Shown: piece after piece, positions 18,282 through 27,498 of the stretch
Position numbering within the stretch: position 1 is the stretch's first letter
Layout of the letters: each line of letters opens with the position of its first letter
DNA from: Lewinellaceae bacterium
GTDB taxonomy: Bacteria > Bacteroidota > Bacteroidia > Chitinophagales > Saprospiraceae
DNA: 64,000 bases
NCBI GenBank assembly: GCA_020636255.1
Contig: JACJYE010000001.1
Location: 611,501-675,500 of the forward strand
Reading direction: 5' to 3'
The notes under the pieces: generated by a model
The model's input: the letters and a program-made list of their open reading frames with translations, nothing else
Databases searched by the model: none
Told to the model about the DNA's origin: nothing
Made by a program: the position numbers and the translations under genes

Positions 18282-18806
18282 ATGAAAAAGATATATGGTA
18301 TTCTGATCGCGCTGGCTTTTGGCAAACTGGGTTGTACTCAGGCTCCTGGGGAAAGGCCACATGTTTTAAACCCCGCTTTTGACAAGAAGATCGGCCAGAT
18401 GCTCAGCTTCACCGTGCCTGCAATTGGGGTCGGGGAATTGAATGATATTCAGAATGAAGTTTTTATCTTTGATGCCCGGGAACTGCAGGAATACGAGCTT
18501 AGCCATATTAAAGGGGCACGTTATTTAGGGTATGACGACTTCGATGAATCCCGCCTCATCGGTGTTTCCAAAGATTCGAAGATCGTCCTGTACTGCTCCA
18601 TCGGTTATCGAAGCGAGAAAATAGGAGAAAAGCTTCAGAAGATGGGTTATACCAATATTTATAACCTATATGGCAGTATCTTTGAATGGGTCAACGAGGG
18701 GTATCCGATAGTTGGGCCCGACGGAAAGCCTACCCGAAAATTGCATACCTACGATTCCAAATGGAGCCAATGGGTTGATCCCGAAAAAGCAGAAAAGGTT
18801 TGGTAG
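18282..18806 (+). CDS. rhodanese-like domain protein, probably exported or lipidated
   Basis: 174 residues. A hydrophobic N-terminus ends in GKLGC (Cys18), a loose lipobox, suggesting an envelope location. A single rhodanese domain spans about 45-150; DARELQEYELSHIKGA is the typical CH2A region and the active-site loop YCSIGYRSEKIG holds the catalytic Cys105. Rhodaneses carry sulfur as a persulfide. Why it is placed between mvaD and the sphingolipid gene is not clear from sequence. It is spaced 6 bp after mvaD and 43 bp before the next gene. Confidence 0.8.
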   Translation: MKKIYGILIALAFGKLGCTQAPGERPHVLNPAFDKKIGQMLSFTVPAIGVGELNDIQNEVFIFDARELQEYELSHIKGARYLGYDDFDESRLIGVSKDSKIVLYCSIGYRSEKIGEKLQKMGYTNIYNLYGSIFEWVNEGYPIVGPDGKPTRKLHTYDSKWSQWVDPEKAEKVW

Positions 18807-18849
18807 CCGGCTGGGCTACCGCCATATCATAACAAAACTATCTAATCAC

Positions 18850-20097
18850 ATGGATCTTTTTGCAAAAATGGCAGAAGATAGGGGGCCGCTCGGGAGGTGG
18901 TCCAAGATCGCGCACGGTTATTATATGTTCCCAAAACTGGAAGGGGAACTGGGTAGCCGTATGATGTTCCAAGGAAAAGAAAGGATTGTCTGGAGTATCA
19001 ATAATTACCTGGGCCTGGGCAACCACCCGGAAGTCCGCAAGGTTGATGCCGAAGCTTCCGCAGAATGGGGCCTGGCTTATCCGATGGGCGCCCGCATGAT
19101 GTCGGGCGAATCCAAATATCATGAACAGCTGGAGCGCGAGTTGGCGGAATTCGTTGGCAAAGAAGATGCTATGCTGCTCAACTTCGGATACCAGGGGATT
19201 ATGTCCATCATTGATGCACTGCTGGGCCGCCACGATGTGGTTGTTTACGACAAAGACAACCACGCCTGCATTTACGACGGCGTCCGTATGCACATCGGCA
19301 AGCGCCTCCCCTTTGAACACAACGATATCAATAGCTTTAAAAAGCAGATGGAGAAGGCCACGGCCCTGGCGGAAGAATCCGGCGGCGGCATCCTGGTCAT
19401 TACTGAAGGCGTGTTCGGTATGCGGGGCGAACAAGGCATCCTCAAGGAGATCTGCGAGCTGAAGGGCCAATACAATTTCCGCCTGCTGGTCGACGATGCC
19501 CACGGCTTTGGCACGCTGGGCGCTACCGGTGCCGGCGCCGGTGAAGAACAGGGCGTTCAGGACAAGATCGACCTGTACTTCAGTACTTTCGCCAAGTCGA
19601 TGGCCAGCATCGGCGCGTTTGTCGCCGGCCAAAAGAACGTTCTGGAATACCTGCGGTATAACGTCCGCTCCCAGATCTTCGCCAAATCCCTGCCCATGCC
19701 TCTGGTCCTCGGCAACCTGAAGCGCCTGGAACTGCTGCGCAACAACCCGCAACTCAAGGACAAACTCTGGGAAAATGTCGGCCTCCTGCAGGATGGCCTG
19801 CGCGCTAAGGGCTTCGACCTGGGGTACACCAACACCTGCGTGACGCCGGTGTTTATGCACGGCTCAATCGAAGAAGCTGTAGTACTGGTTCACGACCTTC
19901 GTGAGAACTACAATATTTTCTGTTCTATGGTGGTTTACCCGGTCATCCCGAAAGGAATGATCTTGTTGCGCCTTATCCCTACGGCAGCGCACACGAAGGA
20001 AGATATTGACATCACAATTGATGCCTTCAGTGAAGTGGCAGAAAAGCTTAAGGCTGGGGTCTACGCCAAACAGGCAGAGATGGTAAAGCCGGAGTGA
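18850..20097 (+). CDS. spt: serine palmitoyltransferase (alpha-oxoamine synthase family)
   Basis: 415 residues from the ATG at 18850; earlier in-frame codons lie inside the rhodanese gene and are rejected. The segments VWSINNYLGLGNHPEV, AYPMGARMMSGES and GVFGMRGEQG, and the PLP lysine Lys249 in TFAKSMASIGAF, are typical of the Bacteroidota branch of alpha-oxoamine synthases that acts as serine palmitoyltransferase. It condenses serine with a fatty acyl-CoA to 3-ketosphinganine, the first step of sphingolipid synthesis. Glycine C-acetyltransferase is the main alternative, but the N-terminal extension and MGARMMSG favour Spt. Confidence 0.78.
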   Translation: MDLFAKMAEDRGPLGRWSKIAHGYYMFPKLEGELGSRMMFQGKERIVWSINNYLGLGNHPEVRKVDAEASAEWGLAYPMGARMMSGESKYHEQLERELAEFVGKEDAMLLNFGYQGIMSIIDALLGRHDVVVYDKDNHACIYDGVRMHIGKRLPFEHNDINSFKKQMEKATALAEESGGGILVITEGVFGMRGEQGILKEICELKGQYNFRLLVDDAHGFGTLGATGAGAGEEQGVQDKIDLYFSTFAKSMASIGAFVAGQKNVLEYLRYNVRSQIFAKSLPMPLVLGNLKRLELLRNNPQLKDKLWENVGLLQDGLRAKGFDLGYTNTCVTPVFMHGSIEEAVVLVHDLRENYNIFCSMVVYPVIPKGMILLRLIPTAAHTKEDIDITIDAFSEVAEKLKAGVYAKQAEMVKPE

Positions 20098-20144
20098 TAC
20101 CGGGATTTTATCGGATTTGCAGAATTGCCACGATAGGGGTTTAG

Positions 20145-21461
20145 TCAAATCGTGATATTCCGCTTCCGGAAAATGCGCCAGGCCAGCCAGCCGACGATAA
20201 GCAGGCTGGTGGCGGCGCTGCCAGACAGATAAAAAATATCGGACGGGCCCGGGGCGATCTTGCTCAGGGCCTTTCCTGTATTGTTAAGCCCCAGGAAGCA
20301 GGCAATGCCTACGATGGCCAGGCTCAGTATATTGGAACGGAGCCCGTTCCGATAAGCTTCGGGTATAAGCTGCTGGTCGTTGGCAGCCAGGATGAGGAAT
20401 ACCGCTACTACCGGAAGCAGCATCCCATTGATAGCTTGTGCGGCGATGATGGCCGGGATGGGTTTTACATCCAGCAACCCGAAGAACAGGCCTACGGCCA
20501 TGACCCCACCCCAGGTGAGGCGGAATTTGCGGGATGCCGTACCCCATTGCCCACTGCGCTCGCCGAGCAACGCCCTCGCCGTAATGGCGCTCGCCAAAGG
20601 CGCCGTGATGGCGGAACTGATGCCGGCGGCGAACAAACCCATCGCAAACAGGAGCGGTGCACTGCTACCGAGCTTTTCTCCCATCGCAGTTGAAAGCGCT
20701 TCAAAGCTGAAACTTCCGCTTACCTGAGTTCCGGTGATCAAAATGGCCATGGAGATCAACCCGCCGATGGCTACGGCTAGGGCAATACCCCAGCGCATTT
20801 CCCCAATTTCCTGCCCCTGGCTGATGCCCGATGCTAAGAACAGGTTGTAGGGTACTATGGTGGTGCCGACCAGGCCTACTACCAGTAGTAATCCGCCTTC
20901 GGGAATACCCGGCTGCACGGCTTGTAGCATGACGCTACCCAGGGGATAGTCTTTTTGCAGGAAAGCGATGGAGAGGAAGGCCAAGCCCATGATAGCTACT
21001 ACGAGGGCTAGTATCCGGGCTATGGCCCTTATGCTGCCCTGCCATAACACCAGGCTCCCCGCCAGCCCCACAACCAACAACAATGCGTATCGTGGAAGGG
21101 GGATCAACAGCTCCAGTCCCGAAGCAGCTCCCAGCAGGTTGCCGGCCTGGTAGGCGGCACACCCAAAGGCCACGGCCAGGAACAGGCCTATGCACAGGCC
21201 ACGGCCAAACTTTCCCCTGTACTGCTCTGCGATAATATGCCCCAGGCTTTTTCCCGATGCCAGGGTGAGCCGTGCCGCTGCTTCCTGTAAGATGATGGTG
21301 GCGAAAGTGGAGAACACCAGGGCCCACAGCAGCTGAAGTTGGTAGGAAGCGCCCGCCTGCGCTGCTGTCGTCACCGTGCCCGGCCCGATGAAAGCAGCGG
21401 AAATAATGGACCAGAGCAGTACACTGGACAGGCCGCGGCGGAAAGTGAGGGTTTTGGGCAT
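20145..21461 (-). CDS. Nramp-family metal ion transporter with an atypical metal site
   Basis: 438 residues with about eleven hydrophobic segments, including the Nramp-like helix 1 (IGPGTVT, 25-31) and helix 6 (VGTTIVPYNLFLASG, 198-212). In canonical Mn/Fe transporters these helices carry DPGN and MPH, whose Asp, Asn and Met bind the metal. Here the positions read GPGT (26-29) and VPYN (203-206), so the Asp and Met ligands are missing. The substrate is therefore probably not the usual manganese or iron; Mg2+ or another ion is possible (inference). It is the last gene of a minus-strand run, 14 bp after polA. Confidence 0.82.
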   Translation of the reverse strand: MPKTLTFRRGLSSVLLWSIISAAFIGPGTVTTAAQAGASYQLQLLWALVFSTFATIILQEAAARLTLASGKSLGHIIAEQYRGKFGRGLCIGLFLAVAFGCAAYQAGNLLGAASGLELLIPLPRYALLLVVGLAGSLVLWQGSIRAIARILALVVAIMGLAFLSIAFLQKDYPLGSVMLQAVQPGIPEGGLLLVVGLVGTTIVPYNLFLASGISQGQEIGEMRWGIALAVAIGGLISMAILITGTQVSGSFSFEALSTAMGEKLGSSAPLLFAMGLFAAGISSAITAPLASAITARALLGERSGQWGTASRKFRLTWGGVMAVGLFFGLLDVKPIPAIIAAQAINGMLLPVVAVFLILAANDQQLIPEAYRNGLRSNILSLAIVGIACFLGLNNTGKALSKIAPGPSDIFYLSGSAATSLLIVGWLAWRIFRKRNITI

Positions 21462-21475
21462 GTATTACTATGCTT

Positions 21476-24292
21476 CTAATGCGCCTCCAGCCAGTTCTTC
21501 CCCACCCCCATCTCCACGACGATCGGCACCTTCAGGCCGGGAATGGCGTGTTTCATCTTTTCTTCGATGATCGGCCTGATGGTTTCCAGTTCGTCATTGA
21601 GCGCGTCGAAGACCAATTCGTCGTGCACCTGAAGGATCATCCTGGACTGGAACTGTTGTTTTTCAAACTCGCGGTGAATGTTGATCATCGCGATCTTGAT
21701 CATATCGGCCGCGGTGCCCTGGATGGGCGTATTGATGGCGTTGCGTTCGGCATGGCCGCGCACGACGCCATTGCGGGAGTTGATATCGCGCAGGTAGCGG
21801 CGGCGGCCCATCAGGGTTTTGACGTAACCCACTTTGCGGGCGTCTTCCACTGCTTTATCCATATAGCCCTTCAGGCCGGGGTAACGGCGGAAATACTGCT
21901 CGATGAGCTCCTTGGCCTCGGTGCGTTTGATGTCCAGTTGCAGCGAAAGGTTGTGGGCGCCCGCACCGTAGATGAGGGAGAAATTCACCGTTTTGGCGCG
22001 ATAGCGCTGTTCGCGGGTCACCTCGTCGTAGGCCACGTCAAATACGCGGGCGGCGGTGGCGCGGTGGATGTCTTTGCCCGACTGGAAAGCCTCCAGCATA
22101 GCTTCGTCGCCGCTGATCTCGGCAATGATACGCAACTCGATCTGGGAATAATCCGCCGCGAGTATGACGTGGTTTTCATCGCGTGGGACGAATGCTTCCC
22201 GCACCTTGGCGCCTTCCGGCGTGCGAACGGGGATGTTCTGCAGGTTGGGGTTGTTGGAGCTCAGCCGGCCCGTAGCCGCCAGGGCCTGGTTAAAGGAGCT
22301 GTGGATACGCCCTGTGCGCGGGTTGACCAGCTTGGGCAGGGCGTCGACATAAGTGGATTTTAGCTTGACCAGGCCGCGGTGCTTCAGGATTTCCGCGATG
22401 ATGGGGTGTTCGTTCGACAGCTCCGTAAGTTTTTCCTCATTGGTGGAGTATTGCCCGGATTTGGTCTTACCCCAGCGGTAGGGAAGCCCCATGCGTTCGA
22501 ACAATACTTCTCCTACCTGTTTAGGCGAAGAGATGTTGAACCGCCCATCGGCTGCTTTGTAAATAGCCTGTTCCAGTTCGGCGATCTCCTGATCCAGTTC
22601 TTTCGAATATTCGTTAAGGAAAGCGGTATCGACCTTGACGCCTGCATACTCCAGTTCCACCAAAGCTTTGACCAGGGGGGCTTCAACTTCATCGAAGAGC
22701 TTTCGGAAACCTTCCTTTTCTAATTGCGGTTCGAAATATTCCTTGAGCTGCAGCGTGATATCGGCATCTTCAGCAGCGTATTCTTTGACCTGTTCCACGG
22801 GAACGTCGCGCATCGTGGCCTGCTCCTTGCCCTTTTTACCGATGAGTTGCTCGATGGATACGGGTTGGTATTTCAGGTAGGTTTCCGACAGGTAATCCAT
22901 GTTGTGCCGCAGTTCGGGCTCCAGGAGATAGTGGGCCAGCATGGTGTCGAAATAGGGGCCGTTTACGGCGATGCCGTACCACTTCAGCACGATGGCATCG
23001 TATTTGATGTTCTGCCCCACCTTTTCGATAGCTTCGTTCTCGAACAGCGGTTTGAATTCGTTCACCAGCTGTTGTGCCTGTTGCTGGTCTTCCGGCACCG
23101 GCACATAATAGGCTTCACGGGGTTTGATGGAGAAGGACAGGCCCACCAGTTCAGCCTGGGTGGGGTCGATGTTGGTGGTCTCCGAATCGAAGCAGAAGCT
23201 CTTTTGTCTGGAAAGCAGGTCAATGAGTTCCGCTCTTTTTTCGGGTGTGTCGGCCAGAATATATTCGTGTTGAGTGTTTCCGATATTATTATCTGCTACG
23301 GAGTGTGCCGGTGGTGGCGGCGGCGCCAGCGGAGCCGGGTTTTCCTCATCACCGAAAAGGGACCCCTGTTTGCCGGCGGAAGGTTTGTTTATCGGTGCGG
23401 GAGTTGCTTCTTCCCCTTCGCCCAGTATCTCGCGGGCCAGCGAGCGAAATTCGAGCTCCCGGAATATCTCCGCCAGCTTATCCTTGTCGGGAGGATCCAA
23501 CTGGAATCGTTTTTCGTCGAATTCGATAGGCGCCTGGGTGTCGATGACGGCCAGCTTTTTAGAAAGCAAGGCCTGTTCCGCGTACTCTTTCACCCTCTCC
23601 TGTTGTTTGCCTTTGAGCTCGTCCGCATGGGCGATCAGCCCTTCGACGGAGTCGTATTCTTCCAGCAGTTTGGCTGCTGTTTTGGGGCCTATACCCGGTA
23701 TGCCGGGGATATTGTCGACGCTGTCGCCCTGGAGCCCCAGCATATCGATCACCTGCTCGACGCGTTGAATGCCCCACTTGTCCAGAACATCCTGAACGCC
23801 CAATACCTCCATGCCGTTACCCTGCCTGGAAGGCCTATAGAGCAGCACCTTGTCGGTCACCAACTGGCCGAAGTCTTTATCTGGCGTCACCATATAGACA
23901 GTATACCCCTGCTCGGCAGCCTGCCGGGCCAGGGTGCCGATGACGTCATCGGCTTCGAAGCCATCCACTGTGACGACCGGTATTTTTAAAGCATTGATAA
24001 TGGCTTCGATATACGGGATCGCCACCGTAATGTCTTCCGGCTGCGCTTCCCTGTTTGCTTTGTATTCCTTGTACAACTCGTGGCGGAAGGTCGGCGTCGA
24101 GAGGTCGAAGGAAACGGCAATATGGGAAGGTTTCTGCGCACTCATCAGGTCCCAGAGCGTACGGGTAAACCCCATGACTGCGGAAGTGTTTACCCCTTTG
24201 GAATTGATGAGCGGCCTGCCAATGAAGGCGAAATGTGCGCGGTATACGAGCGCATGGCCGTCGAGCAGAAACAATCGCTTATCTTCTGGCAT
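21476..24292 (-). CDS. polA: DNA polymerase I
   Basis: 938 residues with all three classical domains. The 5'-3' exonuclease occupies about 1-295 (LLDGHALVYRAHFAF; helix-hairpin-helix GIPGIGPKTAAKLL). The 3'-5' exonuclease occupies about 345-530 and keeps the ExoI acidic pair in FDSETTN, so proofreading should be active. The family A polymerase occupies about 560-938 with motif A DYSQIELRI, motif B RAKTVNFSLIYG and motif C QVHDELVFD. It functions in Okazaki fragment processing and repair. The location, 26 bp downstream of an RND permease gene and 14 bp upstream of an Nramp gene, is unusual and suggests co-transcription. Confidence 0.95.
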   Translation of the reverse strand: MPEDKRLFLLDGHALVYRAHFAFIGRPLINSKGVNTSAVMGFTRTLWDLMSAQKPSHIAVSFDLSTPTFRHELYKEYKANREAQPEDITVAIPYIEAIINALKIPVVTVDGFEADDVIGTLARQAAEQGYTVYMVTPDKDFGQLVTDKVLLYRPSRQGNGMEVLGVQDVLDKWGIQRVEQVIDMLGLQGDSVDNIPGIPGIGPKTAAKLLEEYDSVEGLIAHADELKGKQQERVKEYAEQALLSKKLAVIDTQAPIEFDEKRFQLDPPDKDKLAEIFRELEFRSLAREILGEGEEATPAPINKPSAGKQGSLFGDEENPAPLAPPPPPAHSVADNNIGNTQHEYILADTPEKRAELIDLLSRQKSFCFDSETTNIDPTQAELVGLSFSIKPREAYYVPVPEDQQQAQQLVNEFKPLFENEAIEKVGQNIKYDAIVLKWYGIAVNGPYFDTMLAHYLLEPELRHNMDYLSETYLKYQPVSIEQLIGKKGKEQATMRDVPVEQVKEYAAEDADITLQLKEYFEPQLEKEGFRKLFDEVEAPLVKALVELEYAGVKVDTAFLNEYSKELDQEIAELEQAIYKAADGRFNISSPKQVGEVLFERMGLPYRWGKTKSGQYSTNEEKLTELSNEHPIIAEILKHRGLVKLKSTYVDALPKLVNPRTGRIHSSFNQALAATGRLSSNNPNLQNIPVRTPEGAKVREAFVPRDENHVILAADYSQIELRIIAEISGDEAMLEAFQSGKDIHRATAARVFDVAYDEVTREQRYRAKTVNFSLIYGAGAHNLSLQLDIKRTEAKELIEQYFRRYPGLKGYMDKAVEDARKVGYVKTLMGRRRYLRDINSRNGVVRGHAERNAINTPIQGTAADMIKIAMINIHREFEKQQFQSRMILQVHDELVFDALNDELETIRPIIEEKMKHAIPGLKVPIVVEMGVGKNWLEAH

Positions 24293-24318
24293 GTATTATT
24301 GCTTTTTTTGAGGATTCT

Positions 24319-27300
24319 TTATTGTTCGACTACCGCTTCGTTCAGTATGTTGTCTACCTCCTCGCTGGACAAAGCGTTCCGCCGGCCCTCTTTACTGGAG
24401 AAATAAGAATAGATCGACGGAATGACAAAAAGCGTAAGCAGGGTAGAGAAAAGCAGGCCGCCGATCACGGCAATACCCATCGATACGCGGCTTTCCGAGC
24501 CGGTACCCAGGGCTAGTGCGATAGGCAGGGTACCCAGGATGGTAGACAGGCTGGTCATCAGGATGGGCCTAAAGCGGGCAACAGCTGCATCCTTGATAGC
24601 TTCCATCCGGCTGAGGCCCTGCTCCTTGCGTTGATTGGCGAACTCGACGATGAGGATACCGTTCTTGGCAACCAGGCCGATGAGCATGATGATGCCGATC
24701 TGGCTGAAAATATTGAGCGTCTGGCCGAAATACCATAGTGATAATACAGCGCCGGCCAGGGCGAGGGGCACGGTGAACATGATGATAAAGGGGTCGACAA
24801 AACTTTCGAACTGGGCGGCCAGCACCAGATAGATGAGGATAAGGGCCAACGCAAAAGCGAACAACAGGCTGGAAGAGCTCTCCGCATAGTCTTTGGAAGG
24901 GCCCGCCAGCTCCGTATAAAAGCCGTCGCCGAGAACATTTTGGGCGATACCGTTCATCGCTTCGATGCCGTCGGCGATGGTTTTTCCGTCAGCCAGCCCG
25001 GCCGATACAGTAGCTGAAACGAAGCGGTTGAAGCGGAACAGGGTAGGCGGCGTAACCCTTTCTTCGAGGCTGACGAGGTTGTCCAGCTGGATCATTTTAC
25101 CTTCGTCGCTACGCACGTACAGCGAACGGACGTCGATGGGTTCGTTGCGGTCCTCCCGCTGTACCTGCCCGATGACCTGATACTGCTTGCCGTTCATGAT
25201 AAAATAACCGAAGCGCTGGCCGCTGAGCCCGAGCTGCAGCGTCTGCGCGATGTCGAGCATGGAAACCCCGAGGTCTTTGGCCTTTTGCCGGTCTATATTG
25301 ATGTTGAGCTCCGGTTTATTGAACTTGAGGTCTACGTCCACAAAGCGGAAAGTAGGGTCTTTACTGGCCTCTTCGACGAAACGGGGCACAGCTTCTTTCA
25401 GCTTGGCAAAGTTGGGGGCCTGCAGCACGAATTGCACGGGCAGGCCGCTCCGCCGGTTGCCGATACTTTGTTCCTCCGAGAGGAAGGTGACGGCGCCGGT
25501 CAGCTTCTGTACCTTGGGCGTAAGCTCGTTCATGATCTGCGACTGGCTGCGCTCCCGGCTCTTTGGGTCGGTGAGAATGGCGAAAGCAAAACCAGAGTTG
25601 ACGGAAGTGGAAGCGCCGAAGCCGGGGGATGTCACGGAAATAACACCTTCCCGTTCCGGGATCTCCTCCTTCATCGTTTCCACAAGCTGGTTCATGTAGT
25701 TTTCCATGAACTCAAAGGTAGAACCCTCGGGCCCGCGCACGAATGCGCGTATACGGCTGCGGTCCTCCATAGGCGCCAGCTCAGAAGGCAGGTTTTTCCC
25801 GATATAATAGATCATGAGCCCTGCGGCTACCATAGCGACAGGCCCCAGCCAGCGAGCTCTCATAAAGCCGTTCAGTGCAGTTTTGTACAAATTAGTAAGC
25901 CCTACGAAGAATGGCTCGGTCAGGCGGTAGAACAAAGGTTGCTGCTCTCGGTGTTTCAGGATCTTTGCCGACAGCATGGGCGTCAGGGTCAGTGCGACAA
26001 AGGAGGAGATGAGAACGGCCCCTGCGATCACGACGCCAAATTCGCGGAACAGCCGCCCCGTTAACCCTTGTAGAAAGATGACCGGCATAAAGACGGCTAC
26101 CAGCGCCACGGTCGTAGCGATCACAGCGAAAAAGATCTCCCGGGAGCCCTTCAATGCAGCCTGCAGCGGCTTCATGCCCGCCTCGATCTTGGCGTAGATA
26201 TTCTCCAAGACGACGATCGCATCGTCAACCACCAAACCGATGGCCAGTACGATGCCCAACAAGGTGAGTACGTTGATGGAAAAACCGGCGATGTACATAA
26301 TGAAGAAGGACCCGATGAGGGATATAGGGATAACCAGCACGGGAATGATCGTCGTCCGCCAGTCGCGCAGGAAGAGAAAAATGATCAGGACCACCAGCCC
26401 GAAGGCCAGATAGATCGTCTGGTTAACTTCTTCAATGGAAGCGCGGATAAACTGGGTGATGTCGAAGCCGATGCCCAGCCTGATGTCTTCCGGCAGGTCT
26501 TTTTTGATCAGTTCGAGCCTGCGGTAAAATTCATCTGCGATTTCGATGTTGTTTGCGCCGGGTTGCGGGATGATGGCGTTACCCACCATGGGCACCCCGT
26601 CGCGTTTGAGTACGGTACGGAGGTTTTCCGGGCCCAGTTCGGCGTACCCGACATCGCGGAAGCGGACGATCCGGCCAGCTTCTTCTTTAAGGATGAGGTT
26701 GTTAAAATCTTCAGGGCTCACCAGCCGCCCCTGGGTGCGCACCGTGAGCTCGGTGGCATCACCTTCGACCCGGCCGGAGGGCAGTTCGATATTTTCGCGT
26801 TGCAGGGCGGTTTGTACATCCAGAGGGGTGAGGTTGTAGGCCGCCAGCTTGTCGGGGTTGATCCACAGCCGCATAGCGTAGCGCTTGGATCCCCACACTC
26901 GGATCTCGCTGACCCCATTGATGGTTTGTAGCCGCTCCTTAAAAACGTTTTCGGCAATGCTGGTCAGCTCCAGCAGGGAACGCTTGTCGCTCTGGATATT
27001 CAGGAATATGATAGGGTCCGAATTGGCGTCGGCTTTGGAGACGATGGGCGGGTCGGCCTCGGGAGGCAGCTGGCCGATAGTGCGTGACACTTTATCGCGC
27101 ACATCGTTGGCGGCGGTCTCCAGGTCGACCTCCAGGTTGAACTCTACCGTCAGGGTGCTTCGGCCGTCATTGCTGACGGAGGTAATGGACCGGATGCCGG
27201 CGATGCCGTTCACCGCCTCTTCCAGCGGCTCGGTGATCTGTGACTCGATAATATCGGCATTGGCGCCGACATAGTTGGTCGTGACGGAGATGATAGGTGG

Positions 27301-27423
27301 GTCAACGCTGGGGTATTCCCTGATGCCGAGGTAGTTCAGGCCGATGAACCCAAACAGGATGATCGTGATGGACATGACCATCGACAGGACAGGGCGCTGT
27401 ATACTGACAGAGGATAGGCTCAT
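24319..27423 (-). CDS. RND efflux transporter permease (AcrB/MexB-like)
   Basis: 1034 residues, the normal length for hydrophobe/amphiphile efflux RND pumps. The N-terminal membrane helix (VLSMVMSITIILFGFIGL), two periplasmic loops and two blocks of transmembrane helices are recognisable. The segments GLVVDDAIVVLENIY and VFMPVIFLQGLTGRLF match helices 4-6 with the proton-relay Asp pair. It exports drugs, lipids or metabolites using the proton gradient. The adaptor gene is upstream at 27499-28593, but no TolC-like outer-membrane channel gene is present nearby, so a shared channel is probably used. It ends 26 bp before polA. Confidence 0.92.
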   Translation of the reverse strand: MSLSSVSIQRPVLSMVMSITIILFGFIGLNYLGIREYPSVDPPIISVTTNYVGANADIIESQITEPLEEAVNGIAGIRSITSVSNDGRSTLTVEFNLEVDLETAANDVRDKVSRTIGQLPPEADPPIVSKADANSDPIIFLNIQSDKRSLLELTSIAENVFKERLQTINGVSEIRVWGSKRYAMRLWINPDKLAAYNLTPLDVQTALQRENIELPSGRVEGDATELTVRTQGRLVSPEDFNNLILKEEAGRIVRFRDVGYAELGPENLRTVLKRDGVPMVGNAIIPQPGANNIEIADEFYRRLELIKKDLPEDIRLGIGFDITQFIRASIEEVNQTIYLAFGLVVLIIFLFLRDWRTTIIPVLVIPISLIGSFFIMYIAGFSINVLTLLGIVLAIGLVVDDAIVVLENIYAKIEAGMKPLQAALKGSREIFFAVIATTVALVAVFMPVIFLQGLTGRLFREFGVVIAGAVLISSFVALTLTPMLSAKILKHREQQPLFYRLTEPFFVGLTNLYKTALNGFMRARWLGPVAMVAAGLMIYYIGKNLPSELAPMEDRSRIRAFVRGPEGSTFEFMENYMNQLVETMKEEIPEREGVISVTSPGFGASTSVNSGFAFAILTDPKSRERSQSQIMNELTPKVQKLTGAVTFLSEEQSIGNRRSGLPVQFVLQAPNFAKLKEAVPRFVEEASKDPTFRFVDVDLKFNKPELNINIDRQKAKDLGVSMLDIAQTLQLGLSGQRFGYFIMNGKQYQVIGQVQREDRNEPIDVRSLYVRSDEGKMIQLDNLVSLEERVTPPTLFRFNRFVSATVSAGLADGKTIADGIEAMNGIAQNVLGDGFYTELAGPSKDYAESSSSLLFAFALALILIYLVLAAQFESFVDPFIIMFTVPLALAGAVLSLWYFGQTLNIFSQIGIIMLIGLVAKNGILIVEFANQRKEQGLSRMEAIKDAAVARFRPILMTSLSTILGTLPIALALGTGSESRVSMGIAVIGGLLFSTLLTLFVIPSIYSYFSSKEGRRNALSSEEVDNILNEAVVEQ

Positions 27424-27498
27424 ACCGATAATTTAATATGTAAAATACAAAATGCCAAAAGTGGAAAATCACCCTGGCACATTGAGGTATATGGCCAC

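Noticed and set aside
18712..18849. Longer start for serine palmitoyltransferase
   Set aside because: It would lie inside the rhodanese coding sequence and adds residues with no homology; the ATG at 18850 fits the family.
21470..23989. Long plus-strand open frames opposite polA
   Set aside because: polA motifs A, B and C and exonuclease signatures cover the same region on the minus strand.
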